A stretch of 27,306 bases of DNA from a bacterium (GTDB lineage Bacteria; Bacillota_I; Bacilli_A; RFN20; CAG-826). The notes under the pieces were generated by a model. That model was given only the letters and a program-made list of their open reading frames with translations. It made no database searches and was not told the DNA's origin. Both the position numbers and the translations under genes were made by a program. The stretch lies in the NCBI GenBank assembly GCA_004561785.1, contig SFUB01000008.1:1-27306 (forward strand). Reading direction: 5' to 3'. How positions within the stretch are numbered: position 1 is the first letter of the stretch; each line of letters starts with the position of its first letter. Below, one piece after another: positions 17,187-26,411 of the stretch.

Positions 17187-18482
17187 TCATTCCACTTCCT
17201 CCCCAAGGAGATCGTAGACGAGGGCCTGCGTGATCTTCACTTTGACGATCTCGCCTTCGTTATGGTCTTTAGACGTGGAGAAGAGGATGTTGCCATCGAT
17301 GTCGTCGGGGGCATTCCAGTAGGAACGGAGGAGGTAGGATCCCCCCTGCTTCCCGACCACGATCCCTTCCATGGTCTCGCCGACATGTTCCTTGGCCTTC
17401 TTGTAGCTGATCTTGGCCTGAAGTTTCATGAGTTCGTCTTTGCGCCGTTCTTTGACCTTCTCCTCGACTTGGCCGGGGAGAGAATAAGCCGCGGTCCCCT
17501 CCTCGCGGGAATAGAGGAAGCAGCCCATCTTGTCGAATTCGACTTCGGAGAGGAAATCCAAGGTCTCCTTCTGGTCTTCTTCGTTCTCCCCGGGGAAACC
17601 GGAGATGAGGGTGGTCCTCAAGATCGCGTCGGGGCACATCTTCCTGATTTTCTTGAAGAGGTCGCGGGTCTCTTGGGCGTCGGCGTGCCTCTTCATGAGG
17701 GTGAGGAGATGATCGGATGCGCATTGGACGGGGATGTCGAAATAGTGGGCGATGACTTTGCTTTGGGCGATCGTCTCGATGAGCTCGTCTTTGATTTCGC
17801 TCGGGTAGAGATAAAGCAGGCGGATCGAATAGAATCCGAGGGATTCAAGGTCTTTGAGCAGACTCACGATGTCTTTGCCCCACTCCGGGTGATCGATGCC
17901 GTAGACGGTCGTGTCTTGGGAGATCAAGGAGATTTCCTTAACCCCTTTCTTAGCGAGACCCCTCGCCTCTTCCATGATCTCTTCGTAAGGCCGGGAGACA
18001 AACCTCCCGCGGATATGGGGGATGGCGCAGAAAGAGCAGAAATTATCGCATCCGTCGGAGATCCTGAGGTAGGCGGAATAAGAGGATGTGGAAAGGGTCC
18101 TCCGGAGGGGATTCATCTTCTCGATGCCGCTTTCGCCCAGGAGTTCCCCAAGTTTTTCGGCGAGCTTCGGGTAATCCTTCAAAGGAACGATGAGGTCGGC
18201 TTCGGGGATCTCCTCCTCCAGTTGCTTCGCGTAACGGGTGGCCAGGCAGCCCGTGACCACGAGTTTGGCCCTCTTTTTGTATTGGGCCATGTCGAGGATC
18301 GCCTGGATCGATTCACGCTTCGCGGATTCGATGAAGCCGCAGGTGTTGACGAGAATCAGATCGGCGGAAGAGGGGTCACTTGTGAGGTCGAACTTCTCCG
18401 GAGGGAACATCGCGAGCATTTCCTCGCTGTCGACTAGGTTTTTCGCACAGCCAAGGCTCACCAGCGCAACGCGCTTCTTCAT
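17187..18482 (-). CDS. rimO: Ribosomal protein S12 methylthiotransferase RimO
   Basis: RimO is a radical-SAM enzyme with two [4Fe-4S] clusters that methylthiolates a conserved Asp of ribosomal protein S12. The 431-residue product has the N-terminal cluster cysteines at 12 (SLGC), 48 (NTC) and 79 (TGC) and the radical-SAM triad at 145, 149 and 152 (CDNFCSFC). SLGCAKNLVDSE and SQDTTVYG favour RimO over MiaB or MtaB. A TRAM domain ends the protein (from about 360). It is the last gene of the galactose operon; its ATG overlaps the malQ stop (ATGA), with GGAGG upstream. B. subtilis is not known to have RimO, so its presence is informative about lineage. Confidence 0.92.
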   Translation of the reverse strand: MKKRVALVSLGCAKNLVDSEEMLAMFPPEKFDLTSDPSSADLILVNTCGFIESAKRESIQAILDMAQYKKRAKLVVTGCLATRYAKQLEEEIPEADLIVPLKDYPKLAEKLGELLGESGIEKMNPLRRTLSTSSYSAYLRISDGCDNFCSFCAIPHIRGRFVSRPYEEIMEEARGLAKKGVKEISLISQDTTVYGIDHPEWGKDIVSLLKDLESLGFYSIRLLYLYPSEIKDELIETIAQSKVIAHYFDIPVQCASDHLLTLMKRHADAQETRDLFKKIRKMCPDAILRTTLISGFPGENEEDQKETLDFLSEVEFDKMGCFLYSREEGTAAYSLPGQVEEKVKERRKDELMKLQAKISYKKAKEHVGETMEGIVVGKQGGSYLLRSYWNAPDDIDGNILFSTSKDHNEGEIVKVKITQALVYDLLGEEVE

Positions 18483-19960
18483 CGGGGCTTCCTCCCGCTT
18501 TTCTCAAGGAGCGAAGAAAGATAAGGCAGCCTTTCCTCAAAAGGAGACAAAGAGGACATCTTCCAGGTCCAGTTCCGATTGTCGACGGTGCCGGGGACAT
18601 TGGTCCTCGCCTCAGCGTCCAGTTCGAGGATGTCCTGCATCGAAAGAATCGAGAGGGCGGCTTTTTTCTCCAAGGCGTAGGTGATGAGCCTTTCGCAGAT
18701 GCTCCCTTCCGCGATCCCCTTCCGCTGCAAGGCGTAGACCCAGCGGGCCTGCTCTTCCTCGGGTTGAGAATAGAAGAAAGAAAGGGTCGTGTCATTGTCG
18801 TGGGTGCCCAAATACACGACGGAGTTGGGCTCATCCCAATTTCCCTTCCCTTCCAGTTCGAAATCATGGAAGGTGAATTGGATGACGTTCATGCCGGGGA
18901 AATGATAATGGTCGCGGAGGGTCAAAACCTCTGGGCGGAGGTCGCCGAGATCCTCGGCGATGATGGGCAGACCGGGTTTGCGGGCGAAGAGTTCATCGAA
19001 AAGGGCGTAGCCTGGAGCTTCGATCCATTCCCCTTCCACCGCGGTCGGGCAGGAAGAGGGGATCTTCCAATAGGTGTCGAAGGCCCGGAAATGATCGAGG
19101 CGAAGGATGTCGTAGATGTCGGCGTTCCTTAGGATTCGGTCGATGATGAAGGAGAATTTCTCCTTTTGCATGCGGTCCCAGTCGTAGATCGGATTGCCCC
19201 AGCGTTGGCCGGTCGCGGAGAAATAATCCGGGGGCACTCCGGCGATGAAGGTCGGGGCTTTCGTCTCCGGATCCAAGAGGAATTCGCCTTGGTTGGCCCA
19301 GACGTCGCAGGAATCGATGCCGACGTAGAAAGGGAGATCCCCCACGATCTGAATCCCGAGTTTTTTCGCGTATTCATGGAGCTTGTCCCATTGTTGGTAG
19401 AGCTTATATTGGACGTAGAGGCGGAAGGAGGCCTCTTTTTGCTTGGCTTGGCTCAAAGCGGGCCGGGTAAGGATCCAATCTTTCTCGGCTTTCGGCCAAT
19501 CCATCCAGGCGCATTGGCGTTTCTGATGGAAGGAATCGAAGACGGCATAATCCTTCGCCCAAGGATGGGCCGAAGCGAAGCGATTCAGGCAGTCCGGGTC
19601 CTTCCTCATCTCGGCGAAGAAGGCTTTCCGGAGGCAGGCCTGCTTAAAGGGGCGGATCTCCTCATAGGCGATTTTTTCGCCACCAGGTTGGAAGGATGGG
19701 GCTTTCTCTTTGAGGAGGCCTTCTTCGTAGAGGGCGTCTAGATCGGCATAGAGCTCATCCATTGCGAAGCTGCTGTAAGGCTGATAGGGGGAATGGCCAT
19801 AGCCTAGAGGAGTCAAAGGCAAGATCTGCCAGATGGCGAATCCGGCTTCATGAAGATCCTCGAGGAAGCGATAGGCCGAAGGGCCGAAATCGCCGATCCC
19901 GAAGCGCCCGGGGAGGCTAGCGACCCCGAGCAGCACGCCTGCTTTACGATTGTTTTCCAT
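18479..19960 (-). CDS. malQ: 4-alpha-glucanotransferase (amylomaltase, GH77)
   Basis: MalQ transfers glucan segments between maltodextrins and releases glucose. The 493 residues match bacterial GH77 enzymes. The N-terminus GVASLPGRFGIGDFGP, then WQILPLTPLGYGHSPYQPYS, are family hallmarks. The predicted catalytic residues are the nucleophile Asp289 (LRLDHFRAF), the acid/base Glu336 (IAEDLG) and Asp388 (GTHDND). AAAGGA lies 7 bases before the ATG. It follows galK by 12 bases, and its stop overlaps the rimO start. This places maltodextrin processing with galactose use, although no phosphorylase or importer is in the window. Confidence 0.96.
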   Translation of the reverse strand: MENNRKAGVLLGVASLPGRFGIGDFGPSAYRFLEDLHEAGFAIWQILPLTPLGYGHSPYQPYSSFAMDELYADLDALYEEGLLKEKAPSFQPGGEKIAYEEIRPFKQACLRKAFFAEMRKDPDCLNRFASAHPWAKDYAVFDSFHQKRQCAWMDWPKAEKDWILTRPALSQAKQKEASFRLYVQYKLYQQWDKLHEYAKKLGIQIVGDLPFYVGIDSCDVWANQGEFLLDPETKAPTFIAGVPPDYFSATGQRWGNPIYDWDRMQKEKFSFIIDRILRNADIYDILRLDHFRAFDTYWKIPSSCPTAVEGEWIEAPGYALFDELFARKPGLPIIAEDLGDLRPEVLTLRDHYHFPGMNVIQFTFHDFELEGKGNWDEPNSVVYLGTHDNDTTLSFFYSQPEEEQARWVYALQRKGIAEGSICERLITYALEKKAALSILSMQDILELDAEARTNVPGTVDNRNWTWKMSSLSPFEERLPYLSSLLEKSGRKPR

Positions 19961-19972
19961 TGTTTTGTCCTT

Positions 19973-21148
19973 TCATTCTTCGTCGATGCGTTTGGCCCCG
20001 CCTTCGAGGAAGCAATCCTCGATGACGTTATTCTCCCCGTAGATCGTCCTCATCGAAGAGAGGAAGCCGTCCATTTCCTTGGGGAGGGGGAAGGCGAGGA
20101 TGCTGCCGGCGAATCCACCGCCCATGATACGGCATTTGCCATCCGGCAGGAATCTTCTTGCGATGTCCACCGCTTCTTGGGGCGAATCCTTGTATTTCCC
20201 GGGGACCATCGTGTTGGCCAGCAAAGCGCGGCTGCTTTCCCCGGAGAGTTCAATGGAACGCAGGAAGGTGGCTTCGTCTTGCTCCAATAGCGCCCTCCTC
20301 GCATCGAGAACCCGGCGGTTCTCGTCGAAGAAATGGGTGGCGCGCAGTTTCGCGCGCTCGCTCACCCCGACCGTCGGGGTGGCAAGCCGCTGCTGGAATT
20401 CCTGGGGATCGACTTCGCGCAGGCATTCTTTGCCGAAGACGTTCTTCGCGACGCTTTTCATGTCAGCGGAGATCGAGGCGTAAAGCGGAGTGAGGCCGGC
20501 GTGGCTAGAGGGAGTCAAAATCAAGACGGGCTTGAGGGGGAAGGGGAAGGGAAGAGGCTCGACGATCGGGTCATCGACGTTTTTGAAGTCGACGTAGTTG
20601 ACTCCGCCGTAAACCGATCCGATCTGATCCAAAAGCCCGCAGGGTTTGCCGAAATAGACGACTTCGGCGTATTGGCAGGCGAAGGCCATTTCCTTTTGGG
20701 GGATGTTCCCGCCGTTATAGAGGTCGTTGACGATCTCGGCGATGAGGGATTCGAAGCAGGCCGAGCTGGAAACCCCGGACCCCGAGGGGATGTCGCTATA
20801 GCAGGTGGCGAAGAAGCCGCCGATCTTGTAGCCGAGCTTCTTCAAAGCGAAAAGGACGCCTTTGGCGAGGGATAGGGGGCTCCCCTTCTCCTCTTCTTTG
20901 ACTTCGAGCGCATCGAGATGGATCTCGAAGGGGCGGAAGCCGAAGGAGGCAAGGCGCACCAAGCCAAGGTCGTTGGGGCAGCAGGCGCAGGTGATGCCCA
21001 GCGAGCTCCCGCCGACGAGGGCGAGGCCGTGGTTGTGGTCGGTGTGGTTGCCCAGGATCTCAATGCGTCCGTGGGCGAAGTAATGCCTGCGCTTCAGATC
21101 GCCGTACTCTTTGTAGAAGATGGCGTCGGTTTCTCCGATTTTTCTCAT
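19973..21148 (-). CDS. galK: Galactokinase (GHMP kinase)
   Basis: GalK phosphorylates alpha-D-galactose to galactose-1-phosphate. The 391-residue GHMP kinase shows the galactokinase signature in the form GRIEILGNHTDHNHG, where GRVNLIGEHTDYNGG is usual; Glu is Asn and Tyr is His. The ATP-binding loop is PSGSGVSSSA, with GLLDQIGSVYGG after it and GGGFAGS near the C-terminus. The altered signature means that another GHMP sugar kinase cannot be excluded, but the galM-galT neighbours support galactokinase. The ATG overlaps the galT stop (ATGA). No good Shine-Dalgarno is seen, so translation probably depends on coupling. Confidence 0.9.
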   Translation of the reverse strand: MRKIGETDAIFYKEYGDLKRRHYFAHGRIEILGNHTDHNHGLALVGGSSLGITCACCPNDLGLVRLASFGFRPFEIHLDALEVKEEEKGSPLSLAKGVLFALKKLGYKIGGFFATCYSDIPSGSGVSSSACFESLIAEIVNDLYNGGNIPQKEMAFACQYAEVVYFGKPCGLLDQIGSVYGGVNYVDFKNVDDPIVEPLPFPFPLKPVLILTPSSHAGLTPLYASISADMKSVAKNVFGKECLREVDPQEFQQRLATPTVGVSERAKLRATHFFDENRRVLDARRALLEQDEATFLRSIELSGESSRALLANTMVPGKYKDSPQEAVDIARRFLPDGKCRIMGGGFAGSILAFPLPKEMDGFLSSMRTIYGENNVIEDCFLEGGAKRIDEE

Positions 21149-22638
21149 AAATCCATGCTTTGGAGGAATTTCTCCAATCCTTTCTCCCCTTCGGGGGTGT
21201 TTTTGTAGACGGCGACGTTAAAGAGGATGCCGCGGCAGACCTCCGCGTAATAATCTTCCGGGCTCATGCCGCCGCGAAGGGCTTTGATCATGGGCAGGAA
21301 GGAGGAGAGCTCGGGGTTTGCCTCGATGATCTCCTCGTCGCTTAAGCCTTGTCGAAGTCCATCTTGGATGAGCTTCTGCTGACGGACCAAGCGGGCGGGG
21401 AGGATGAATCTCCCTGCGGCTTCGATGAGGCCGATGCCCTCCTTCTTGATATGGAAAAACTCCGGATGGGCGTGGAAGATTCCTTCGGGGTAAGTCTCGT
21501 CGCAGCGGTTGTTGCGGAGGATGAGATAAAGATGATAGGTCCCCTCCTTCTTCTCCGCCAAGGGGGTGATTGTGTTGTGGCGGCCGTTTTCGTCGTGGGC
21601 GATGATCTGATTTTCCGGATCCTCATAGCAGCACCAAGCGGCCCGGATCTTCTCGGCGAGGTCAAGGAGCTCTTCTTTGTTTCGGGAGGTCAGGCGAAGA
21701 GCGGTGTCGTAGAAATCCATGGTCTCGAGGCGGCAAGAAGGATAATGCTTCAAGGGTATTTCCTGCTTGGGGAGGCTACGGAAGAGGGGCAGGCGATGGA
21801 ATCCGCCTTGGAAATGCTCGTGGTTGAGGATCGAGCCCCCGACGATCGGGAGATCGCAGTTGCTGCCGATGAAGAAATGGGGAAAGAGATCGACGAAGGA
21901 TAGGAGCAAGGCGAAGATTCGGCGCGAGATCTCCATCTTCTCGTGTTTGTCGTCGATGAGGATGCAGTGCTGGGCGTAATACTGATAGGGGGAATATTGA
22001 AGGTACCATTTCTCCCCTTCTAGGTGCAGCGGGACGATGCGGAGGTTCTCCCTGGGGGCGTGGCCTCCGATGCCGGGGTAGCCGACGTTTTCCTTGCAAA
22101 GGGCGCAAAGGGGGTATTTCCTCTCGCCTTTGGGGGCTTGGAGGAGCTTCGCGATGTCTTTGTTGTTCTTCTCGGGCTTGGCGAGGTTGATCGTGATCTC
22201 CAAAGACGGGGAAGAGGGGAAAGAGGCGACGTAGGCGACGTTTTTCTGAATCTTAGTAAGGGGGATGTAGTTGTTGGCGATCCCCTGGCGGTAAAGATAA
22301 TCGGTCGCCAAGGCGGGCGAACGGTCGTAATAGGTGGAGAAGGTCTCGGTGACCCGGCTTGGCAAGGGGGTCAAGATCCCCAAGAGGAAGGCGCATTCAT
22401 CCTCGATCTCCTCCGGATTCTTGCCTAGGGCCATTAATTCCTGACGAAATTCGCCAAGAAGGGCATCCGGGGTTTTGGGAGTCGAATAAGCGGCTTCGTC
22501 GATTTCGCCTTCATACGGGAGGAAGGCGTTATAACGCTGCAGAAGCAGGTTCTCCAAGAAGGCGGCGTCTTCTTTCTCCGTCCCAAGCTTGGCTTGGCCG
22601 TAGACCAGGGCTTCTTTGATGACTTTGGATAGGCTCAT
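21145..22638 (-). CDS. galT: UDP-glucose--hexose-1-phosphate uridylyltransferase, class II
   Basis: GalT exchanges UMP between UDP-glucose and galactose-1-phosphate, the second Leloir step. The 497-residue length and sequence are those of the class II (Firmicutes) type, not the 350-residue E. coli type: PLCALCKENVGYPG, HAPRENLRIVPL, YYAQHCILI and the active-site segment GGSILNHEHFQGG. The frame opens at 22704, but GGAGG precedes the ATG at 22638, where MSLSKVIKEALVYGQ begins the family N-terminus. Its start overlaps the galM stop and its stop overlaps the galK start, both by ATGA. Confidence 0.95.
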   Translation of the reverse strand: MSLSKVIKEALVYGQAKLGTEKEDAAFLENLLLQRYNAFLPYEGEIDEAAYSTPKTPDALLGEFRQELMALGKNPEEIEDECAFLLGILTPLPSRVTETFSTYYDRSPALATDYLYRQGIANNYIPLTKIQKNVAYVASFPSSPSLEITINLAKPEKNNKDIAKLLQAPKGERKYPLCALCKENVGYPGIGGHAPRENLRIVPLHLEGEKWYLQYSPYQYYAQHCILIDDKHEKMEISRRIFALLLSFVDLFPHFFIGSNCDLPIVGGSILNHEHFQGGFHRLPLFRSLPKQEIPLKHYPSCRLETMDFYDTALRLTSRNKEELLDLAEKIRAAWCCYEDPENQIIAHDENGRHNTITPLAEKKEGTYHLYLILRNNRCDETYPEGIFHAHPEFFHIKKEGIGLIEAAGRFILPARLVRQQKLIQDGLRQGLSDEEIIEANPELSSFLPMIKALRGGMSPEDYYAEVCRGILFNVAVYKNTPEGEKGLEKFLQSMDL

Positions 22639-23615
22639 GGGCGGGCTTCCCTCCTTTCGAAAGCATAGGTGACGGTTCGTTTGAAAGTTTGTTTGGCCGG
22701 GCATAAGAAGGGCCGATCCATCCTTGAGACGGGCTCGAAGGTGATGGCGGCCCCCCGGTGATCGGGTTGGCCATCCGTCATGATGGTATCCTTCAGGGGG
22801 TAATTGTCCGCGTAGATCTGGAAGCCGGGGGCGGAGGTAACAATCTTCATCTTGAAGAGATTCCCGGTCAAAACGGCTTGATCCTCCCCTTCTTCGACCA
22901 AGAAGGCATGATCGTAGCCATACACTGGGGCAAGCGAGGGGGAATTTGCGTCGAGGCCCACCGCTTTCCCTTCCCGGAAATCCAGCGCGGGGGTCGGTTT
23001 GGCAAAGCCTTTGGGAAGCAAGGCGGCATCATAGAGCCCGGTGAGGGTCTCTTTGAGTTTCAGGTGCATGGGGTAGACCGAATTCTCGCCGAGGTTCCAA
23101 TAAAGGTGGGTCGTGAGGTTTATGGGGGCGTCGAGGCTTGGTGTGGCGCCCATCTCGATCTGCAGACGGTGTTCTTTTTTGGACAGCCGGTAGAGGATAT
23201 AGGCATCTAGATCGGCTGGGTAGTTTTCGCTTCCTTGGAAAGAGGCGAAGAATTTGACGCCCAAGGAATCCTTTTCCTCAAAGGGGAGAAAGGCGAAGGG
23301 CTTATAGGCGAAGCAAAGGCTGGCGCTATGGAGGGAATTGCCGTTCTCATTGAGGGGCAAGACCCAGGTTTCTCCGTTCACCTCGATTTTCCCTTTTTCC
23401 AGCCTCCCGGCGATCGGGCCCACGAATTTGCCGTGGTAGCCGCTGCTTTTCGCGTATTCGCCATAGTCTTTGGGGGCGTGGGTGACGGAAATGCCCTCGA
23501 TTTTGAGATCGTAGAGGCCTGCGCCGTATTGGCTGAGGGTCATCTCGTCCCGGAGGTCGTTGCGGAGCGTCAATAAGGCGAAACCGTCCTTTTGGATCGT
23601 TTGCTTTGGTTTCAT
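22635..23615 (-). CDS. galM: Aldose 1-epimerase (galactose mutarotase)
   Basis: GalM interconverts alpha and beta anomers so that galactokinase receives its substrate. The 326 residues contain the family residues: GPIAGRLEKGKI (the GRxAxRI region), His96 (NSLHS), catalytic acid His170 (TTHLYWNLG), Asp235 (GYDH) and the catalytic base Glu294 (ITFEPVSRMDRP). It lies between the alcohol dehydrogenase and galT with 4-base overlaps on both sides. The short, divergent sequence is of the kind often annotated simply as aldose epimerase family; the operon supports the galactose role. Confidence 0.9.
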   Translation of the reverse strand: MKPKQTIQKDGFALLTLRNDLRDEMTLSQYGAGLYDLKIEGISVTHAPKDYGEYAKSSGYHGKFVGPIAGRLEKGKIEVNGETWVLPLNENGNSLHSASLCFAYKPFAFLPFEEKDSLGVKFFASFQGSENYPADLDAYILYRLSKKEHRLQIEMGATPSLDAPINLTTHLYWNLGENSVYPMHLKLKETLTGLYDAALLPKGFAKPTPALDFREGKAVGLDANSPSLAPVYGYDHAFLVEEGEDQAVLTGNLFKMKIVTSAPGFQIYADNYPLKDTIMTDGQPDHRGAAITFEPVSRMDRPFLCPAKQTFKRTVTYAFERREARP

Positions 23616-24820
23616 CCTCGCACCTCTTTCAGAATCGCGGCGAGTTCCGCTTGGTTCATTTCCTTCGGCACTGGATAAAGGGGATTGGCTTCCTTATCCG
23701 CGTGGAGGGACAAAGAAGGAATGTCTTCCTCCAAGATGATCCCTTTGAATTTCTTGGGGATCCCCATGCTTTCATTCAGCTGCTTCACCCAATCCAAGAA
23801 GGCTTGGGCGCGTTCTTTTCGGGAAGGGGAATGGCTGAGGTTCAGGCAATCTGCGGCATAGGCGAGCTTCTTCTCGGCCTTTTTGCCATAGGCTTCCAGC
23901 ACATGAGGGAGCAATACGGCGTTGGCGTAGCCATGGGGGACGCCGTAATAGCCACCCAAAGCATGGGCGAGCGCGTGGACATAGCCGACGTATCCCCGAG
24001 TGAAGCTCACGCCCGCCAAAAAGGAGGCTTTTTGCATCGATTCGGCGGCGATTTGGGATTTGGGGTTCGAATAGAAAGAATAAAGATGGTCCTTGATGAG
24101 GCGCATCGCCTCTAGGGCGGTCTTCTTCGTGAGTTTGGTGCGGCTTCCCCCGATGTAGCTTTCGATGGCGTGGGTAAGCGCGTCCATGCCGGTCGAGGCG
24201 ATGAGGGAGGGCGGAAGGGAGGAGAGGAGCCGGCTATCGAGAACGGCCAAACTTGGGATCAGATGGGGGTCGTTGATGGAGAATTTGTCCTTGGTCTCCG
24301 GATTGACGACCACCGAGGCGATCGTGGCTTCCGATCCCGTCCCGGCGGTGGTCGGGATCGCGAGCAGCAAAGGGATTCGGCGATGGACTTTCAGAATCCC
24401 CTTGAAGGAGGAGAGCTTCCGTTTGGGGTCGCTCGCCTTGGCCCCGACGGCTTTGGCCGTGTCGATGCAAGAGCCCCCGCCGATGGCAATCAGGCAATCG
24501 CACTCTTCCTTTCGGTAGAGGGCGTAGGCTTTCTCGATGCTCGGAAACGGGGGGTTGGGAACCACTTCGTCGAAGAGGGCGAAACTCACCTGATTTTGCT
24601 TCAAAGGGTCCAAAAGCAAAGAAATCGAGCCGGATTTGACCAAAAAAGGATCGGCGATCACCAAGGGCTTCTTTTTGCCTTTCTCATGGAGATACTCCGG
24701 GATCTTGGCCATGGAATCCTGGCCCTCGAGGGTCTCTGGGATCGGGAAGTTCATAAGGGTTTGGCAAACGAAAAGGGTCTTTTGGTAGACGCGGCAGAAG
24801 AAGGTGCGGATGGGATTCAT
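23612..24820 (-). CDS. Iron-containing alcohol dehydrogenase
   Basis: A 402-residue group III (Fe-dependent) NAD(P)-linked dehydrogenase. The nucleotide-binding part has LIAIGGGSCIDTAKAVG and AIPTTAGTGSEATI. The metal-binding residues appear as Asp in TGMDALTHAIESY and His in VHALAHALGGYYGVPHGYANA. The first 50 residues (FFCRVYQKTLFVCQTL) are unlike well-known members. The substrate could be ethanol, butanol, lactaldehyde or a polyol; the sequence alone does not decide. The frame opens at 24880, but AAAGGAG precedes the ATG at 24820, which lies 16 bases after the cardiolipin synthase stop. Confidence 0.92.
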   Translation of the reverse strand: MNPIRTFFCRVYQKTLFVCQTLMNFPIPETLEGQDSMAKIPEYLHEKGKKKPLVIADPFLVKSGSISLLLDPLKQNQVSFALFDEVVPNPPFPSIEKAYALYRKEECDCLIAIGGGSCIDTAKAVGAKASDPKRKLSSFKGILKVHRRIPLLLAIPTTAGTGSEATIASVVVNPETKDKFSINDPHLIPSLAVLDSRLLSSLPPSLIASTGMDALTHAIESYIGGSRTKLTKKTALEAMRLIKDHLYSFYSNPKSQIAAESMQKASFLAGVSFTRGYVGYVHALAHALGGYYGVPHGYANAVLLPHVLEAYGKKAEKKLAYAADCLNLSHSPSRKERAQAFLDWVKQLNESMGIPKKFKGIILEEDIPSLSLHADKEANPLYPVPKEMNQAELAAILKEVRG

Positions 24821-24836
24821 GTCGGTATCTCCTTTC

Positions 24837-26411
24837 TCATAGCAAGGGGTCGATGACCCGAAGCAGGGACCAGTAGCCACGATTGCGTTTTTTCCAGCGT
24901 TCCCACTCGTCCAGATGGACTTCGTGGCAGAGGGCGAAGGTGTCGTCGAAGTCCCTTCGGATGTTCTTTATCGCGGGGGCGTCGATCATGAGCGTCCCGC
25001 ATTCCAAATGCAGATAAAGGGAACGGTAATCGAGGTTGATGGTGCCGCAGGTGGCGAGGCGATCGTCCACGCAGAAGGTCTTCTCATGGACGAAGCCCGG
25101 GGTATATTCATAGATCCGGACGCCGGATCGAAGGAGCTTGCCGTAATAGGAACGGGTCAAGTTGAAGACGGCTTTCTTGTCGGGGATGTGCGGAGTGACG
25201 AGCCTCACGTCGATCCCGCCTTTCGCGGCCCGGCACAGGGAGGATTCCGTTTCGGGGTCGAGGATCAAATAGGGCGTGGTGATGTAGCAATAACGCTCCG
25301 CGCGGTGGAGAAGGGAGAGATAGACGGATTCCCCCACTTCTTCGTTGTCAAAGGGGAGGTCGCCATAAGGCTGGACGAACCCCCGGGACTCCGGATAGCC
25401 GCCGATCTCGTCGATGTAGGTATCCGGGGAATAATAGGCTTTGTCGATCTTTTCCTCTTTGTGGATGGATTTCCAGGTGGAGAGGAAAAGGAGGGTGAAA
25501 GAATAGACTCCCTCGCCTTTGAGGAGGATGGCGTTGTCCTTCCAATGGCCGAAGCGCTCGACGGCGTTGATGTATTCGTCGGCGAGGTTGAAGCCGCCGG
25601 AGAAGGCCGTGTGCCCGTCGATGACGAGGATTTTGCGGTGGTCGCGGTTGTTCTGACGGATGTCGAGGAAAGGGCGGAAGGGATTGTAGGCGACTGCTTT
25701 GATTCCGAGCTTTCGGAGTTTGAAGTCGTATCCGGAGGGCAAGGTCGAAAGGGAGCCGACGTCATCGTAGATAAGCCGTACGTCCACCCCTTCTTTCGCT
25801 TTTTGGACGAGGATCTCCAAAATGCTGTCCCAGAATTTGCCGGGGGCGACGATGAAGAATTCGAGGAAGATATAATGCTTGGCTTTCTTGAGTTCCCTCA
25901 GGATGGGTTCGAAGGCGAAGTCGACGAGAGGGAAGTATTCGACGGAAGTCCTGGAATGGGCGCCGAGTTTCCCGACTTTGGTCAAAAAATCGGAAACGGG
26001 CAGGGCATAGGGGGCGGTCTTCCTCATGCTGGCGTGGGTTCCTAAATCCGTCGGTGTATCCAAGATCGGATAAGCCTCTTTTTGGATCTTTTTCTGATTG
26101 CCGCGCGAGTTCGTTTTGTTGGCGAAGAAGACGTAAAGGAGGATGCCGCCGATGGGGAGGGCGAAGACGAAGAACATCCAAGCCACTTTGTAAGCGGGGG
26201 CGGAATCGGAGTTGATGATCAAAATGGCGATGATGACATTCGCCACGAAGATGATCGCCAAGAAGAAAAGGATGAAGCTCGAGCTTTGGGCGGGATCGGT
26301 GATCAAGCCGAGGAGGACGAACAGTCCAAGGGTCACCAAAAGCAATTGAGCGAATAGGAGCAAACCGCAAAATAGCTTCGGCCAAAAGGAGGGGGTAAAT
26401 AGTTTCTTCAT
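24837..26411 (-). CDS. cls: Cardiolipin synthase (phospholipase D family)
   Basis: Cls joins two phosphatidylglycerols into cardiolipin at the cytoplasmic membrane. The 524 residues have three N-terminal hydrophobic segments (about 10-37, 45-68, 75-97, ending in LPIGGILLYVFF), typical of ClsA. Two PLD catalytic HKD motifs follow: HRKILVIDGHTAFSGGFN and HEKTFCVDDRLATCGTIN, each with the downstream Gly/Asn residues. The frame opens at 26489, but the ATG at 26411 starts the membrane segment and overlaps the preceding stop by ATGA. No Shine-Dalgarno is visible, so it probably depends on translation of the upstream Nudix-like gene. Confidence 0.94.
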   Translation of the reverse strand: MKKLFTPSFWPKLFCGLLLFAQLLLVTLGLFVLLGLITDPAQSSSFILFFLAIIFVANVIIAILIINSDSAPAYKVAWMFFVFALPIGGILLYVFFANKTNSRGNQKKIQKEAYPILDTPTDLGTHASMRKTAPYALPVSDFLTKVGKLGAHSRTSVEYFPLVDFAFEPILRELKKAKHYIFLEFFIVAPGKFWDSILEILVQKAKEGVDVRLIYDDVGSLSTLPSGYDFKLRKLGIKAVAYNPFRPFLDIRQNNRDHRKILVIDGHTAFSGGFNLADEYINAVERFGHWKDNAILLKGEGVYSFTLLFLSTWKSIHKEEKIDKAYYSPDTYIDEIGGYPESRGFVQPYGDLPFDNEEVGESVYLSLLHRAERYCYITTPYLILDPETESSLCRAAKGGIDVRLVTPHIPDKKAVFNLTRSYYGKLLRSGVRIYEYTPGFVHEKTFCVDDRLATCGTINLDYRSLYLHLECGTLMIDAPAIKNIRRDFDDTFALCHEVHLDEWERWKKRNRGYWSLLRVIDPLL

